Source: an uncultured Bacillaceae bacterium (GTDB lineage: Bacteria > Bacillota > Bacilli > Bacillales > Caldibacillaceae). Taken from it: 14,034 nucleotides of DNA. The notes below the pieces were generated by a model, which saw only the letters and a list, made by a program, of their open reading frames with translations, ran no database searches and was not told the origin of the DNA. Positions 1 through 6,591 of this stretch are shown here, in pieces. The stretch lies in the NCBI GenBank assembly GCA_937983015.1, contig CALKAK010000020.1:1-14034 (forward strand), read 5' to 3'. Both the position numbers and the translations under genes were made by a program. The first letter of the stretch is position 1. Each line of letters begins with the position of its first letter.

Positions 1-35
1 ACTCATCAACCAACCATATTTCCTTCATCGAACAA

Positions 36-65
36 ACTTTATCATGTTGCCGCTGAACATGTCAA
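36..65 (-). promoter_or_regulatory. Putative sigma-A promoter reading out of the left edge
   Basis: On the minus strand a perfect -35 box TTGACA (65-60) is followed after 18 bases by TAAAGT (41-36, 4 of 6 matches to the -10 consensus). It lies just after the sigH stop codon and would drive whatever follows. In B. subtilis that is rpmG-secE-nusG, but those genes are outside this window, so the target is inferred. No intrinsic terminator is visible between sigH and this site. Confidence 0.5.
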
Positions 66-85
66 TAATCATTATTTCAAAAATA

Positions 86-745
86 TTAAAGTTTTTTTAA
101 CTGGCTATCGCGATGTTTCAAATACTTTTCTAGTTTTCTTTTTACGCGCTGCAAGGCGTTGTCGATCGATTTTACATGGCGGTTTAATTCACCGGATATT
201 TCCTGATAGGAACGACCTTCTAAATATAGCGTCAATACCTTTTTTTCCAGATCGCTCAAAAGCTCGCCGATTTTCCCTTCGATACTATCATACTCTTCTT
301 GATGGATAATCAATTCTTCAGGATCTAAAGAACTCGCACCGGAAATTACATCCATCAAAGTGCGGTCAGAGTCTTCATCGAAAACGGGCTTGTCCAAAGA
401 AACATACGAATTCAGGGGGATATGCTTCTGTCTTGTCGCCGTTTTGATTGCGGTAATGATCTGCCTTGTAATGCAGAGTTCCGCAAAGGCTTTGAAAGAC
501 GTCAATTTGTCTCCGCGATAATCGCGGATCGCTTTAAATAATCCGATCATACCTTCCTGCACAATGTCTTCTTGATCCGCGCCCACAAGAAAATAAGACC
601 TCGATTTCGCACGCACGAACTGCCGGTACTTCTGGATCAGAAAATCCAGGGCATCACCATCACCTTGATGAACGAGCTTGACCAGCATTTCATCATCCAT
701 TTCCTGGTACTTTAGATCAGTGTCAACCATTTTGTCTTCGAACAA
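86..745 (-). CDS. sigH: RNA polymerase sigma-H factor (SigH/Spo0H)
   Basis: This 219-residue alternative sigma factor directs RNA polymerase to early-stationary-phase, sporulation-initiation and competence promoters in Bacillus. Region 2 is clear: residues 58-76 contain DQEDIVQEGMIGLFKAIRDY, followed by the strongly conserved AFAELCITRQIITAIKTATRQKHIPLNSY segment around 86-114. Region 4 has its helix-turn-helix at about 176-206 (GRSYQEISGELNRHVKSIDN). Similarity to B. subtilis SigH runs end to end, with a few extra N-terminal residues. The start is a TTG preceded by GGGGTGAT five bases upstream; an in-frame ATG five codons later lacks a comparable site. It is last in a run that begins at cysE but has its own strong promoter 57 bases upstream, as spo0H does in B. 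subtilis, so it is probably expressed independently of the T-box. Confidence 0.96.
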   Translation of the reverse strand: MFEDKMVDTDLKYQEMDDEMLVKLVHQGDGDALDFLIQKYRQFVRAKSRSYFLVGADQEDIVQEGMIGLFKAIRDYRGDKLTSFKAFAELCITRQIITAIKTATRQKHIPLNSYVSLDKPVFDEDSDRTLMDVISGASSLDPEELIIHQEEYDSIEGKIGELLSDLEKKVLTLYLEGRSYQEISGELNRHVKSIDNALQRVKRKLEKYLKHRDSQLKKL

Positions 746-776
746 CCGCTATCACCCCGGGCCAACGATTAAATTT

Positions 777-806
777 ATTATAGCCCAGCTTGTTTTTAAG
801 CGTCAA
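777..806 (-). promoter_or_regulatory. Sigma-A promoter of sigH
   Basis: In the 67-base gap between rae1 and sigH the minus strand carries TTGACG (806-801), an 18-base spacer and a perfect TATAAT (782-777). Transcription would start near 770, giving a leader of about 25 bases that contains the GGGGTGAT ribosome binding site. B. subtilis spo0H is likewise driven by a vegetative sigma-A promoter there (repressed by AbrB). No AbrB site can be recognised by eye. Confidence 0.75.
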
Positions 807-812
807 CCGGAG

Positions 813-1319
813 TTAGCCGCCTCTTCTTAATTTTTCGAAAAAATCGGCAATTTCCTTTGGTAAATGGATTTTTGTGCTCGGTTTCTTGATCTCGATCTCC
901 TGGATCTCAGCGGCTATTTGTTTTTCTATTTCTTTCACTTCGATATACAGTTCCCGTGCGGATTTTCGCAACGCCCCCTGGCTGAAAACGGTCCACTGTT
1001 CTGTAGAATCGGAGGTGGCGACAAAAACTCTCGTCGTTCTGCTGACCAATTCCGAAGCTAATTTTTCGATTTTCTCGTCAGCGGTTTCGTTTTCGCTTGT
1101 GAATATCACATCAACATTATAGTTTTTATATTTCGTCTCTTTCCCTTTGGCGATATATGCATCAAAGACGACGATGACATGTATTCCCGTATACCCTTTA
1201 TAATCGGCTAAAAGATCGATCAGCCTGTCCCTTGCCATCGCTAAATCCTGATCTTTTAATTCTTGTAATTCTGGCCACGCACCGATCATGTTGTATCCAT
1301 CCACGATCAAGATATCCAT
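813..1319 (-). CDS. rae1: Rae1 (YacP), ribosome-associated A-site endoribonuclease
   Basis: This 168-residue protein belongs to the NYN/PIN-like YacP family. B. subtilis Rae1 binds the ribosomal A site and cleaves certain mRNAs during translation. The N-terminus MDILIVDGYNMIGAWPEL is the family signature, with acidic D7 and N10. Further candidate metal-binding acids are D53 (VVFDAY), E78/D81 in the TSENETADEKIE segment (about 75-86) and D104 (VATSDSTEQW). The C-terminus is charged and helical (130-168). It starts at ATG one base after the rlmB stop; the spacer GGGTAGGTAGC gives only a modest ribosome binding site, suggesting translational coupling with rlmB. Length matches the family (about 170). 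Function is assigned by family membership. Confidence 0.93.
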   Translation of the reverse strand: MDILIVDGYNMIGAWPELQELKDQDLAMARDRLIDLLADYKGYTGIHVIVVFDAYIAKGKETKYKNYNVDVIFTSENETADEKIEKLASELVSRTTRVFVATSDSTEQWTVFSQGALRKSARELYIEVKEIEKQIAAEIQEIEIKKPSTKIHLPKEIADFFEKLRRGG

Positions 1320-1320
1320 G

Positions 1321-2061
1321 CTACCTACCCGCTGTATCCCTTTTTCGGTAGACTTCGTACATCAACAGGGCACCAGCAACAGAAGCGTTTAACGAGGTTA
1401 CGTGACCTTTCATCGGTAGCTTAACTAAAAAATCGCATTTTTCTTTGATCAGGCGGCTGATTCCTTTGCCTTCACTACCGATGACAATCGCGATGGGTAA
1501 AGTGCCATCTAATTCCCGATAATCGGTATCTGCTCCGGCATCGGTACCACAAATCCACACTCCCCGCTCCTTCAACTCATCGATGCTTCTTGCCAAATTT
1601 GTAACACGGGCAACCGGCACATATTCAATCGCCCCCGTCGAAGCTTTGGCGACCGTTGTTGTTAAACCTACCGAACGCCGTTTGGGAATAATGATTCCGT
1701 GCACACCAGCCGCGTCAGCGGTCCGCATCAACGAACCAAAATTATGGGGATCTTCAATCTCATCTAATATAAGAAAAAAAGGAGCTTCCTTGTTCTGTTC
1801 TGCCCTTTTAAAAAGGTCATCCACATCATAGTAACGATAGGGGGCAATCTGGGCGATCACTCCTTGATGATTTTTCGCCATTTCATCCAGCTTCTTTCGC
1901 GGTACATATTGAATCACGATCTGTCGTTCTTTAGCAGCTTGAATGATTTTTTGTATCGAGCTTTTCTGCGCACCTTCGCTGATCCATAATTTATTAATTT
2001 CCCGACCGGATTTGATCGTTTCTAAAACAGCATTTCTTCCAGCAACGTATTGATCATCCAC
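1321..2061 (-). CDS. rlmB: 23S rRNA (guanosine-2'-O)-methyltransferase RlmB, SpoU/TrmH family
   Basis: This 246-residue SPOUT-class enzyme is predicted to 2'-O-methylate G2251 (E. coli numbering) in the 23S rRNA P-loop using S-adenosylmethionine. The N-terminal substrate-binding domain (about 4-75) begins with VAGRNAVLE. The three SpoU motifs are present: motif 1 at 99-122 with N107 and R113 (EDPHNFGSLMRTADAAG), motif 2 at 192-203 (VIGSEGKGISRL) and motif 3 at 215-236 (LPMKGHVTSLNASVAGAL), which forms the knot and SAM site. The start is GTG, one base after the mrnC stop, with a strong AAGGAGGT inside the end of mrnC and eight bases of spacing. An ATG three bases upstream is out of frame. The position target is inferred from family; a tRNA or other rRNA target is less likely. 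Confidence 0.93.
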   Translation of the reverse strand: MDDQYVAGRNAVLETIKSGREINKLWISEGAQKSSIQKIIQAAKERQIVIQYVPRKKLDEMAKNHQGVIAQIAPYRYYDVDDLFKRAEQNKEAPFFLILDEIEDPHNFGSLMRTADAAGVHGIIIPKRRSVGLTTTVAKASTGAIEYVPVARVTNLARSIDELKERGVWICGTDAGADTDYRELDGTLPIAIVIGSEGKGISRLIKEKCDFLVKLPMKGHVTSLNASVAGALLMYEVYRKRDTAGR

Positions 2062-2062
2062 A

Positions 2063-2482
2063 TCAACGGACCTCCTTTCTTTGCTCTACCCACTGAAAAC
2101 ATAAATTCATTAACTCACGCAAGCGCCCTGTCTTTCCTGCCAAATACAGATAGCCGATCAATGCCTCGAAGGCCGTGGAATAGCGATACGTTTGGACATC
2201 CGTGTTTTTCGGAACCGTATTACTTTTTGCGTTCCTACCACGCATGACGATATTTTTTTCCTCTTCCGTTAAAATTTCTTGTTCCAACATACTGTGGATA
2301 CAGTAACTTTGTGATTTTGCCGACACGTAATTCACGGCTTCTTTTTGCAGGCGATGAGGCTTGACGATCCCCTTTTCCAGTAAATGACGTCTGACAAAGG
2401 CTTCGTAGATGGCATCACCCATATAAGCAAGGGCCAAACTATTCAGTTCTTTAGGATTGATTGCTTGTTTATCCACGGTCAT
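2063..2482 (-). CDS. mrnC: Mini-ribonuclease III (MrnC), 23S rRNA maturation
   Basis: Mini-III is a dimeric RNase III-like catalytic domain without a dsRNA-binding domain; in B. subtilis it trims the 5' and 3' ends of 23S rRNA. The RNase III signature is split between LALAYMGDAIYEAF, with catalytic Asp, and the block KNTDVQTYRYSTAFEALIGYLYL, with the second catalytic acid Glu. The frame is open to an ATG at 2500 (145 residues). I prefer the ATG at 2482 (139 residues): its ATGA overlaps the cysS stop by four bases, GGGG lies nine bases upstream, and it places the catalytic Asp at residue 23 as in B. subtilis. The upstream start would overlap cysS by 22 bases and has a weaker AAGG site, but cannot be excluded. 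Confidence 0.92.
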   Translation of the reverse strand: MTVDKQAINPKELNSLALAYMGDAIYEAFVRRHLLEKGIVKPHRLQKEAVNYVSAKSQSYCIHSMLEQEILTEEEKNIVMRGRNAKSNTVPKNTDVQTYRYSTAFEALIGYLYLAGKTGRLRELMNLCFQWVEQRKEVR

Positions 2483-3882
2483 AACGTGCCCCGTTTCCAT
2501 CTCGTGCCTTGTGGTGTATCTTCTAGTATGATATTCATCTTTTTTAATTGATCGCGAATGCGATCGGCCGTCTGGAAATCCCGTCTTTTCCTGGCCTCAT
2601 TTCTCTCTTGTATTAAGCGTTCAATTTCTTCATCCAAAATCTCGTCTTCCTTCGGGTTGAGACCCAACACTTCAAACAATTCGGCAAATGTTTTTAAGTA
2701 ACGGTCAAGAATTTGCTTTGAAATTTCTTTTTCCCTTAAATACAAATTGGCACTTTTCGCCAGTTCAAATAAAACGGTGATCGCATTGGCCGTGTTGAAG
2801 TCATCATCCATTTCTGCGATGAATTGCTCTTTTAATCGATCGATTTTGTCAATCCATTCTTTTTGAGCGGGAAGGTCGTTTGCCAAACTTTCCCTTTGAT
2901 ATAAAACATTGTTATAAGCGTTTCGCAAACGTTCCCAACCAGCTTTCGCATCTTCCATCAATTCATCACTGAAATTGATCGGATGACGGTAATGCACCGA
3001 TAACATAAAGAAGCGAAATACTTGCGGATCGTGTTTTGCTAACATATCCTTGACAAGAATGACATTCCCGACCGATTTTGACATTTTCTTACTATTAATA
3101 TTAATATACCCGTTATGCATCCAGTACCTAGCGAAAGGTTTACCGGTTAAACTTTCCGATTGTGCGATTTCATTTTCATGATGAGGAAAAGCTAGGTCCT
3201 GACCACCCGCGTGAATATCGATCGTCTCGCCTAAATACTTTTTCGCCATAGCCGAGCATTCAATATGCCAACCCGGACGGCCTTTCCCCCAGGGACTGTC
3301 CCAATATACTTCCCCTTCTTTGGCCTTCTTCCAGAGAGCAAAATCTAGCGGATCTTTTTTTTTCTCACCGATTTCAATGCGGGCACCTAGTTTTAAATCC
3401 TCGATGGACTGGTGGGATAGTTTTCCGTAATCGGAAAACTTTCTCGTTTTAAAGTAAACATCCCCATCAGCCTCGTATGCATACCCTTTAGCGATCAGCT
3501 CTTGAATGAATTTAATGATGACATCGATATTTTCGGTGACACGGGGGTGAACCGTTGCTTTTTTGCAACCTAAAGCGCGCATGTCTTCCATGTAAGCTTT
3601 GATATAACGATCTGCTAAAGTAAACATGTCTGTCCCGGTTTCTTTTGCCGCTTTCAGGATCTTATCATCCACATCGGTAAAATTCGAAATATAGATGACC
3701 TCATAACCACGATACTCTAAATAGCGGCGAACGGTATCGAATACGATGGCCGGACGGGCGTTACCGATATGAATATAATTGTAGACGGTCGGGCCGCATA
3801 CATACATTTTCACTTTGCCCTCTTCTAGCGGCACAAAGGTTTCCTTTTTTTGCGTTAGTGTATTATAAATTTTAATGGACAC
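2479..3882 (-). CDS. cysS: Cysteinyl-tRNA synthetase
   Basis: This 467-residue class I synthetase charges tRNA-Cys with cysteine. The N-terminus MSIKIYNTLT is typical. The HIGH motif appears as HIGN at 38-41, and KMSKS is at 266-270. The zinc site that recognises the cysteine thiol is intact: C29 (YVCGPTVYN), C209 (IECSAM), H234 and E238 (FPHHENE). The C-terminal anticodon-binding helical region ends around residue 467. The open frame extends upstream to 4011, but that part is antisense-like filler over cysE; the true start is GTG at 3882, with GAAAGGAG eight bases upstream, giving an 11-base overlap with the end of cysE. Coupling to cysE and the upstream T-box means both cysteine supply and charging respond to uncharged tRNA-Cys. 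Confidence 0.96.
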   Translation of the reverse strand: MSIKIYNTLTQKKETFVPLEEGKVKMYVCGPTVYNYIHIGNARPAIVFDTVRRYLEYRGYEVIYISNFTDVDDKILKAAKETGTDMFTLADRYIKAYMEDMRALGCKKATVHPRVTENIDVIIKFIQELIAKGYAYEADGDVYFKTRKFSDYGKLSHQSIEDLKLGARIEIGEKKKDPLDFALWKKAKEGEVYWDSPWGKGRPGWHIECSAMAKKYLGETIDIHAGGQDLAFPHHENEIAQSESLTGKPFARYWMHNGYININSKKMSKSVGNVILVKDMLAKHDPQVFRFFMLSVHYRHPINFSDELMEDAKAGWERLRNAYNNVLYQRESLANDLPAQKEWIDKIDRLKEQFIAEMDDDFNTANAITVLFELAKSANLYLREKEISKQILDRYLKTFAELFEVLGLNPKEDEILDEEIERLIQERNEARKRRDFQTADRIRDQLKKMNIILEDTPQGTRWKRGTL

Positions 3883-4540
3883 GCTCTTTACTCCTTTCTT
3901 GCAATTCTTGTTGCAAGTGTTCAACCTCTTTCCGTAATTGTAACACTTCTTCTTGTAAAGCTTTAATGATTTCTTGCAGGGCTTCGGGTAATTCTGTTTG
4001 TCCCTGATCACTCTTTATTTTCTTCCCATCTTTTGCCACAACTTTTGCCGGGATTCCCACCACAGTTGAATTCGGCGGAACATCTCTTAATACAACCGCT
4101 CCGGCTCCGATTTTCGCGTATTCACCAACTGTTATATTCCCTAACACTTTCGCACCGCTCGATATGAAAACATGGTCTTTGATGGTCGGATGCCTTTTTC
4201 CTTTTTCCTTACCCGTTCCACCTAGAGTGACACCATGATAAATGGTAACATCATCACCAATCTCACACGTCTCACCAATTACAACGCCCATCCCGTGATC
4301 GATAAACACACGTCTGCCGATTTTCGCACCGGGATGAATTTCAATTCCCGTAACGAATCGATTGATATGCGCGATCAACCGGGCGATAAAATATAATCTC
4401 TTTCGGTAAAACCAGTGGGCGATCCGGTGGGCCCAGATTGCGTGAAGTCCCGGATAAGTAAGGATCACTTCTAAAAAACTTTTCGCCGCTGGATCCCGTT
4501 CCATGATCGCATTTATATCCTCTCTTATTCTTTTCAGCAA
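3872..4540 (-). CDS. cysE: Serine O-acetyltransferase
   Basis: CysE transfers acetyl from acetyl-CoA to L-serine, the first committed step of cysteine synthesis. The helical N-terminal domain (1-65) contains the conserved VILTYPGLHAIWAHRIAH. The left-handed beta-helix (about 66-170) contains hexapeptide repeats with VFIDHGMGVVIGET (D81, H82), YHGVTLGGTGKEKGKRHP (H117) and the typical end VVGIPAKVV. A coiled-coil tail occupies 184-220. The start is uncertain: TTG at 4540 (222 residues) has AAAGGGGG six bases upstream and aligns with the B. subtilis N-terminus (MLKRIREDIN). An in-frame TTG at 4558 would add six residues. The gene follows a Cys T-box and overlaps cysS by 11 bases. Because the family is often feedback-inhibited by cysteine, control is likely at both RNA and enzyme level. 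Confidence 0.94.
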   Translation of the reverse strand: MLKRIREDINAIMERDPAAKSFLEVILTYPGLHAIWAHRIAHWFYRKRLYFIARLIAHINRFVTGIEIHPGAKIGRRVFIDHGMGVVIGETCEIGDDVTIYHGVTLGGTGKEKGKRHPTIKDHVFISSGAKVLGNITVGEYAKIGAGAVVLRDVPPNSTVVGIPAKVVAKDGKKIKSDQGQTELPEALQEIIKALQEEVLQLRKEVEHLQQELQERSKERVH

Positions 4541-4581
4541 CGATATCCCCCTTTCCAACCATCCTCTTTTTATCCAGTATG

Positions 4582-4612
4582 AAAAAACGTCTCTGTCATA
4601 AAGACAGAGACG
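4582..4612 (-). terminator. T-box intrinsic terminator upstream of cysE
   Basis: On the minus strand a perfect 10-bp hairpin (arms 4612-4603 and 4597-4588, five-base loop TTTAT) is followed by six T (4587-4582). Its 5' arm is also the partner of the antiterminator. Without uncharged tRNA-Cys this hairpin should stop transcription about 42 bases before the cysE start. Confidence 0.92.
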
Positions 4613-4807
4613 CAGAACTTGCGCGGTTCCACTCTGCTTGGAGAAAAACTCTCCCGCTCATCAGGATAACGGTCCTGTGCCGTCTCTATTTACTGGCATT
4701 CGCGTTCAATAGAGCTCTCAGGGGTGCATTTCGATATCGAGAGGCTTTGGATTACTTCCAGCCCATGGTAATCCTCTCTGGAAAAGCATCGATATCTACT
4801 TCTCCCC
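4582..4807 (-). promoter_or_regulatory. T-box riboswitch, tRNA-Cys specific, controlling cysE-cysS
   Basis: All major T-box elements can be traced on the minus strand. Stem I closes with GGGG (4807-4804) against CCCC (4724-4721). Its internal loop has AGAAGTA on the 5' side and GAAATGCA on the 3' side, with specifier codon TGC (Cys) at 4728-4726 followed by A. Above it are an 8-bp helix GATATCGA/TCGATATC and a distal 7-bp helix GGATTAC/GTAATCC. Stem II uses CTCTATT/AATAGAG. The T-box sequence AGAGTGGAACCGCGC ends at 4621; bulge TGGA (4631-4628) pairs with UCCA, fitting the U discriminator of tRNA-Cys. The antiterminator pairs CAGAG (4636-4632) with CTCTG (4609-4605) and GCGC (4624-4621) with GCGT, excluding the terminator. 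B. subtilis has a cysE-cysS T-box at this position. Confidence 0.95.
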
Positions 4808-4851
4808 GTCCACGATTTTCCAGTATTGAATTGGCCGGTTTTAGTACTTTT

Positions 4852-4880
4852 ACTATATTATGTTTTTTAAAAAATGTTAA
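4852..4880 (-). promoter_or_regulatory. Sigma-A promoter for the T-box/cysE-cysS unit
   Basis: TTAACA (4880-4875, 5 of 6) is separated by exactly 17 bases from TATAGT (4857-4852, 5 of 6). The -35 box contains the gltX stop codon. Transcription would begin near 4845, about 40 bases before stem I. No intrinsic terminator separates gltX from this promoter, so read-through from gltX into the leader is also possible, as known in B. subtilis. Confidence 0.68.
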
Positions 4881-6331
4881 TTCAAAAGTTTTTTGATCCT
4901 TGTCATCGTTTTTTCTTTGCCGATCAAAGCGAGCGAACTGGCGATATCCGGTCCATGGGTTGCTCCTGTGACGGCAACACGGATCGGCATGAATAACTTC
5001 TTCCCTTTATACCCGCTCGCCTTTTGTGTTCGTTTGAGGGCCGCTTTAATTTCATCCCTTTCGAAGTTTTCGATTCCCTCTATCTCTTGTAAGAAGGTTC
5101 GTAACACCTCTGGTGTATGTTCTTCATTCAATACTTGCTGGCATTCTTCATCATATTCGATATCGTCTCTGAAGAATATCTCAGAAAGTTCGACGATTTC
5201 CGCTCCATAGCTCATCTGATCTTGATAAAGGGCGATGACACCTCGCGCAAACTCCAGTTCTTCAGGTGTAGGTTTCTCAGAAATTTTACCCGCCTTGATC
5301 AAATGCGGTAATGCCAGTTCGACAACGCGATCAAGATCCTGTTTTTTCATATATTGGTTGTTCATCCATAATAGTTTCTTCTGATCGAATACGGCAGGAG
5401 ATTTGGAAAGACGTTTCGGATCAAAAATTTCAATGAGTTCTTCACGGGAAAAAATCTCTCTTTCCCCACCTGGTGACCAGCCGAGAAAAGCGATGAAATT
5501 AAACAACGCTTCCGGTAAATAACCAAGTTCTTCATATTGTTCGATGAATTGAATGATCGTTTCATCCCGTTTACTCAATTTCTTATGCTGCTCATTAACG
5601 ATTAATGTCATATGCCCAAAGATCGGTGGTTCCCAGCCAAGGGCTTCATAGATCAAAATTTGTTTAGGTGTATTGGAAATATGATCATCACCGCGTAAAA
5701 CATGGGTGATTTTCATCAAATGATCATCGATCACCACAGCAAAGTTATAAAGCGGCCATCCATCACTTTTTACGATGACAAAATCACTAATGTCCTTCGT
5801 CTCAAAGGAGACTTCACCTTTAACCATATCGTTAAAGGTTACAACCTTACCTTCCGGCACTTTGAAACGAATATTCGGTTTTCTCCCTTCTTTTTCTAGC
5901 CGTTCCTGTTCTTCCTTGGTTAAATGCCGGCATTTTCCGGAATAATGAGGGACGATGCCACGAGCCCGTTGTTCTTCGCGCTCCCGTTCTAATTCTTCCT
6001 CTGTGCAATAACATTTATAAGCATGTCCGGTTTCTAAAAGCTTTTTCGCATATTTTTGATAAATATCAAGCCGCTCTGATTGACGATAAGGGCCATATTC
6101 CCCTCCGACATCAACACTTTCATCCCAGTCGATGCCTAGCCATCTTAAATATTTCAGCTGGCTTTTTTCGCCGCCTTCAATATTTCGTTTCCGATCGGTA
6201 TCTTCAATACGAATGATAAATTTTCCATTTTGATTACGGGCAAATAAATAGTTGAATAAAGCGGTTCTAGCGTTTCCAATATGTAGATGCCCGGTGGGGC
6301 TTGGCGCATATCGTACGCGAATGTCTGCCAT
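4877..6331 (-). CDS. gltX: Glutamyl-tRNA synthetase
   Basis: This 484-residue class I synthetase attaches glutamate to tRNA-Glu. In most Bacillales it is non-discriminating and also makes Glu-tRNA-Gln for the GatCAB pathway; this is inferred here. HIGH is HLHIG at 15-19 within RYAPSPTGHLHIGNART, and KMSKS is KLSKR at 251-255. A zinc-type segment CYC...C.H lies at 107-136 (KCYCTEEE to GKCRHL). RIEDTDRKRN (41-50) and LRGDDHISNTPKQ (212-224) are typical of bacterial GltX. The frame is open back to 6382, but the ATG at 6331 has a strong GGAGGT six bases upstream and starts at the family-typical MADIRVRYAPSPTG. It is preceded by a 260-base non-coding gap rather than by ispD-ispF, and followed directly by the cysE promoter and T-box. 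Confidence 0.96.
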   Translation of the reverse strand: MADIRVRYAPSPTGHLHIGNARTALFNYLFARNQNGKFIIRIEDTDRKRNIEGGEKSQLKYLRWLGIDWDESVDVGGEYGPYRQSERLDIYQKYAKKLLETGHAYKCYCTEEELEREREEQRARGIVPHYSGKCRHLTKEEQERLEKEGRKPNIRFKVPEGKVVTFNDMVKGEVSFETKDISDFVIVKSDGWPLYNFAVVIDDHLMKITHVLRGDDHISNTPKQILIYEALGWEPPIFGHMTLIVNEQHKKLSKRDETIIQFIEQYEELGYLPEALFNFIAFLGWSPGGEREIFSREELIEIFDPKRLSKSPAVFDQKKLLWMNNQYMKKQDLDRVVELALPHLIKAGKISEKPTPEELEFARGVIALYQDQMSYGAEIVELSEIFFRDDIEYDEECQQVLNEEHTPEVLRTFLQEIEGIENFERDEIKAALKRTQKASGYKGKKLFMPIRVAVTGATHGPDIASSLALIGKEKTMTRIKKLLN

Positions 6332-6392
6332 GATTTTACCTCCAGATTCATCTCCTATGATCATTTTGCATATCCTTGTCAAAACAATTTTA

Positions 6393-6418
6393 CTACAAAA
6401 AGTACCGGGATTGTAGCA
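6393..6418 (-). promoter_or_regulatory. Candidate gltX promoter (extended -10) and leader hairpin
   Basis: TGC followed by TACAAT (6418-6410) matches an extended -10 element (TGn plus 5 of 6), but the -35 region (6438-6433, TATGGT) is poor. Another weak candidate further upstream is TTTGCA (6477-6472), 16 bases, TATATT (6455-6450). The stretch CTACAA (6416-6411) can also pair with TTGTAG (6398-6393) around a 12-base loop. Some promoter is expected because a terminator precedes the gap, but which one is used cannot be settled by eye. Confidence 0.35.
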
Positions 6419-6447
6419 CCATATACGTTTCTACCATATACGTTTCT
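6418..6447 (-). repeat. Two perfect tandem copies of a 15-bp unit upstream of gltX
   Basis: The unit AGAAACGTATATGGT occurs twice back to back (6447-6433 and 6432-6418) with no mismatch. It ends against the extended -10-like element in the gltX leader. It could be a direct-repeat binding site for a regulator or a slippage duplication; the sequence alone does not say which. Confidence 0.9.
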
Positions 6448-6562
6448 TAAATATAGTCGATCGGTCGATCTTGCAAAGGATCAAAATCAATTGCCGGGTG
6501 AGCTTTTTAAAAAGAAGTCATCAATATTTTATAAAGACGAATTATTTGTCCCATATTATGAA

Positions 6563-6588
6563 AAGGAGGCTCAATAGAACCCCCTTTA
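6563..6588 (-). terminator. Probable intrinsic terminator after yacL
   Basis: Starting four bases after the yacL stop, an 11-bp stem with two G-T wobbles (arms 6588-6578 and 6573-6563, loop TATT) is followed only by a short T run (the stem's own TTT plus one T, then CATAAT). The stem is G+C-rich in the middle. It would separate the ctsR-yacL transcript from gltX; on the plus strand it could also work against read-through. The short U tract lowers confidence. Confidence 0.6.
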
Positions 6589-6591
6589 TCT

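Noticed and set aside
3883..4011. N-terminal extension of cysS to 4011
   Set aside because: The extra 43 residues are lysine-rich sequence read out of frame through cysE; the GTG at 3882 has a good ribosome binding site and begins at the conserved N-terminus.
4341..4562. 73-residue minus-strand frame with an ATG at 4562 overlapping the start of cysE
   Set aside because: It is in a different frame from cysE, its GAGG sits too close to the ATG, and the translation is unremarkable. Conservation of the CysE N-terminus explains the region.
4579..4896. 105-residue plus-strand frame across the gltX-cysE gap
   Set aside because: The region is a complete T-box leader on the opposite strand; the frame is a by-product of its structured sequence.
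6393..6440. Possible 14-codon leader peptide upstream of gltX (ATG at about 6437, ending TAG)
   Set aside because: It has no convincing ribosome binding site and no run of glutamate or other regulatory codons, and it simply spans the tandem repeat.
6287..6577. 96-residue plus-strand frame over the gltX start and the upstream gap
   Set aside because: Half is antisense to the conserved gltX N-terminus, and the rest is low-complexity A+T-rich gap sequence with no ribosome binding site.
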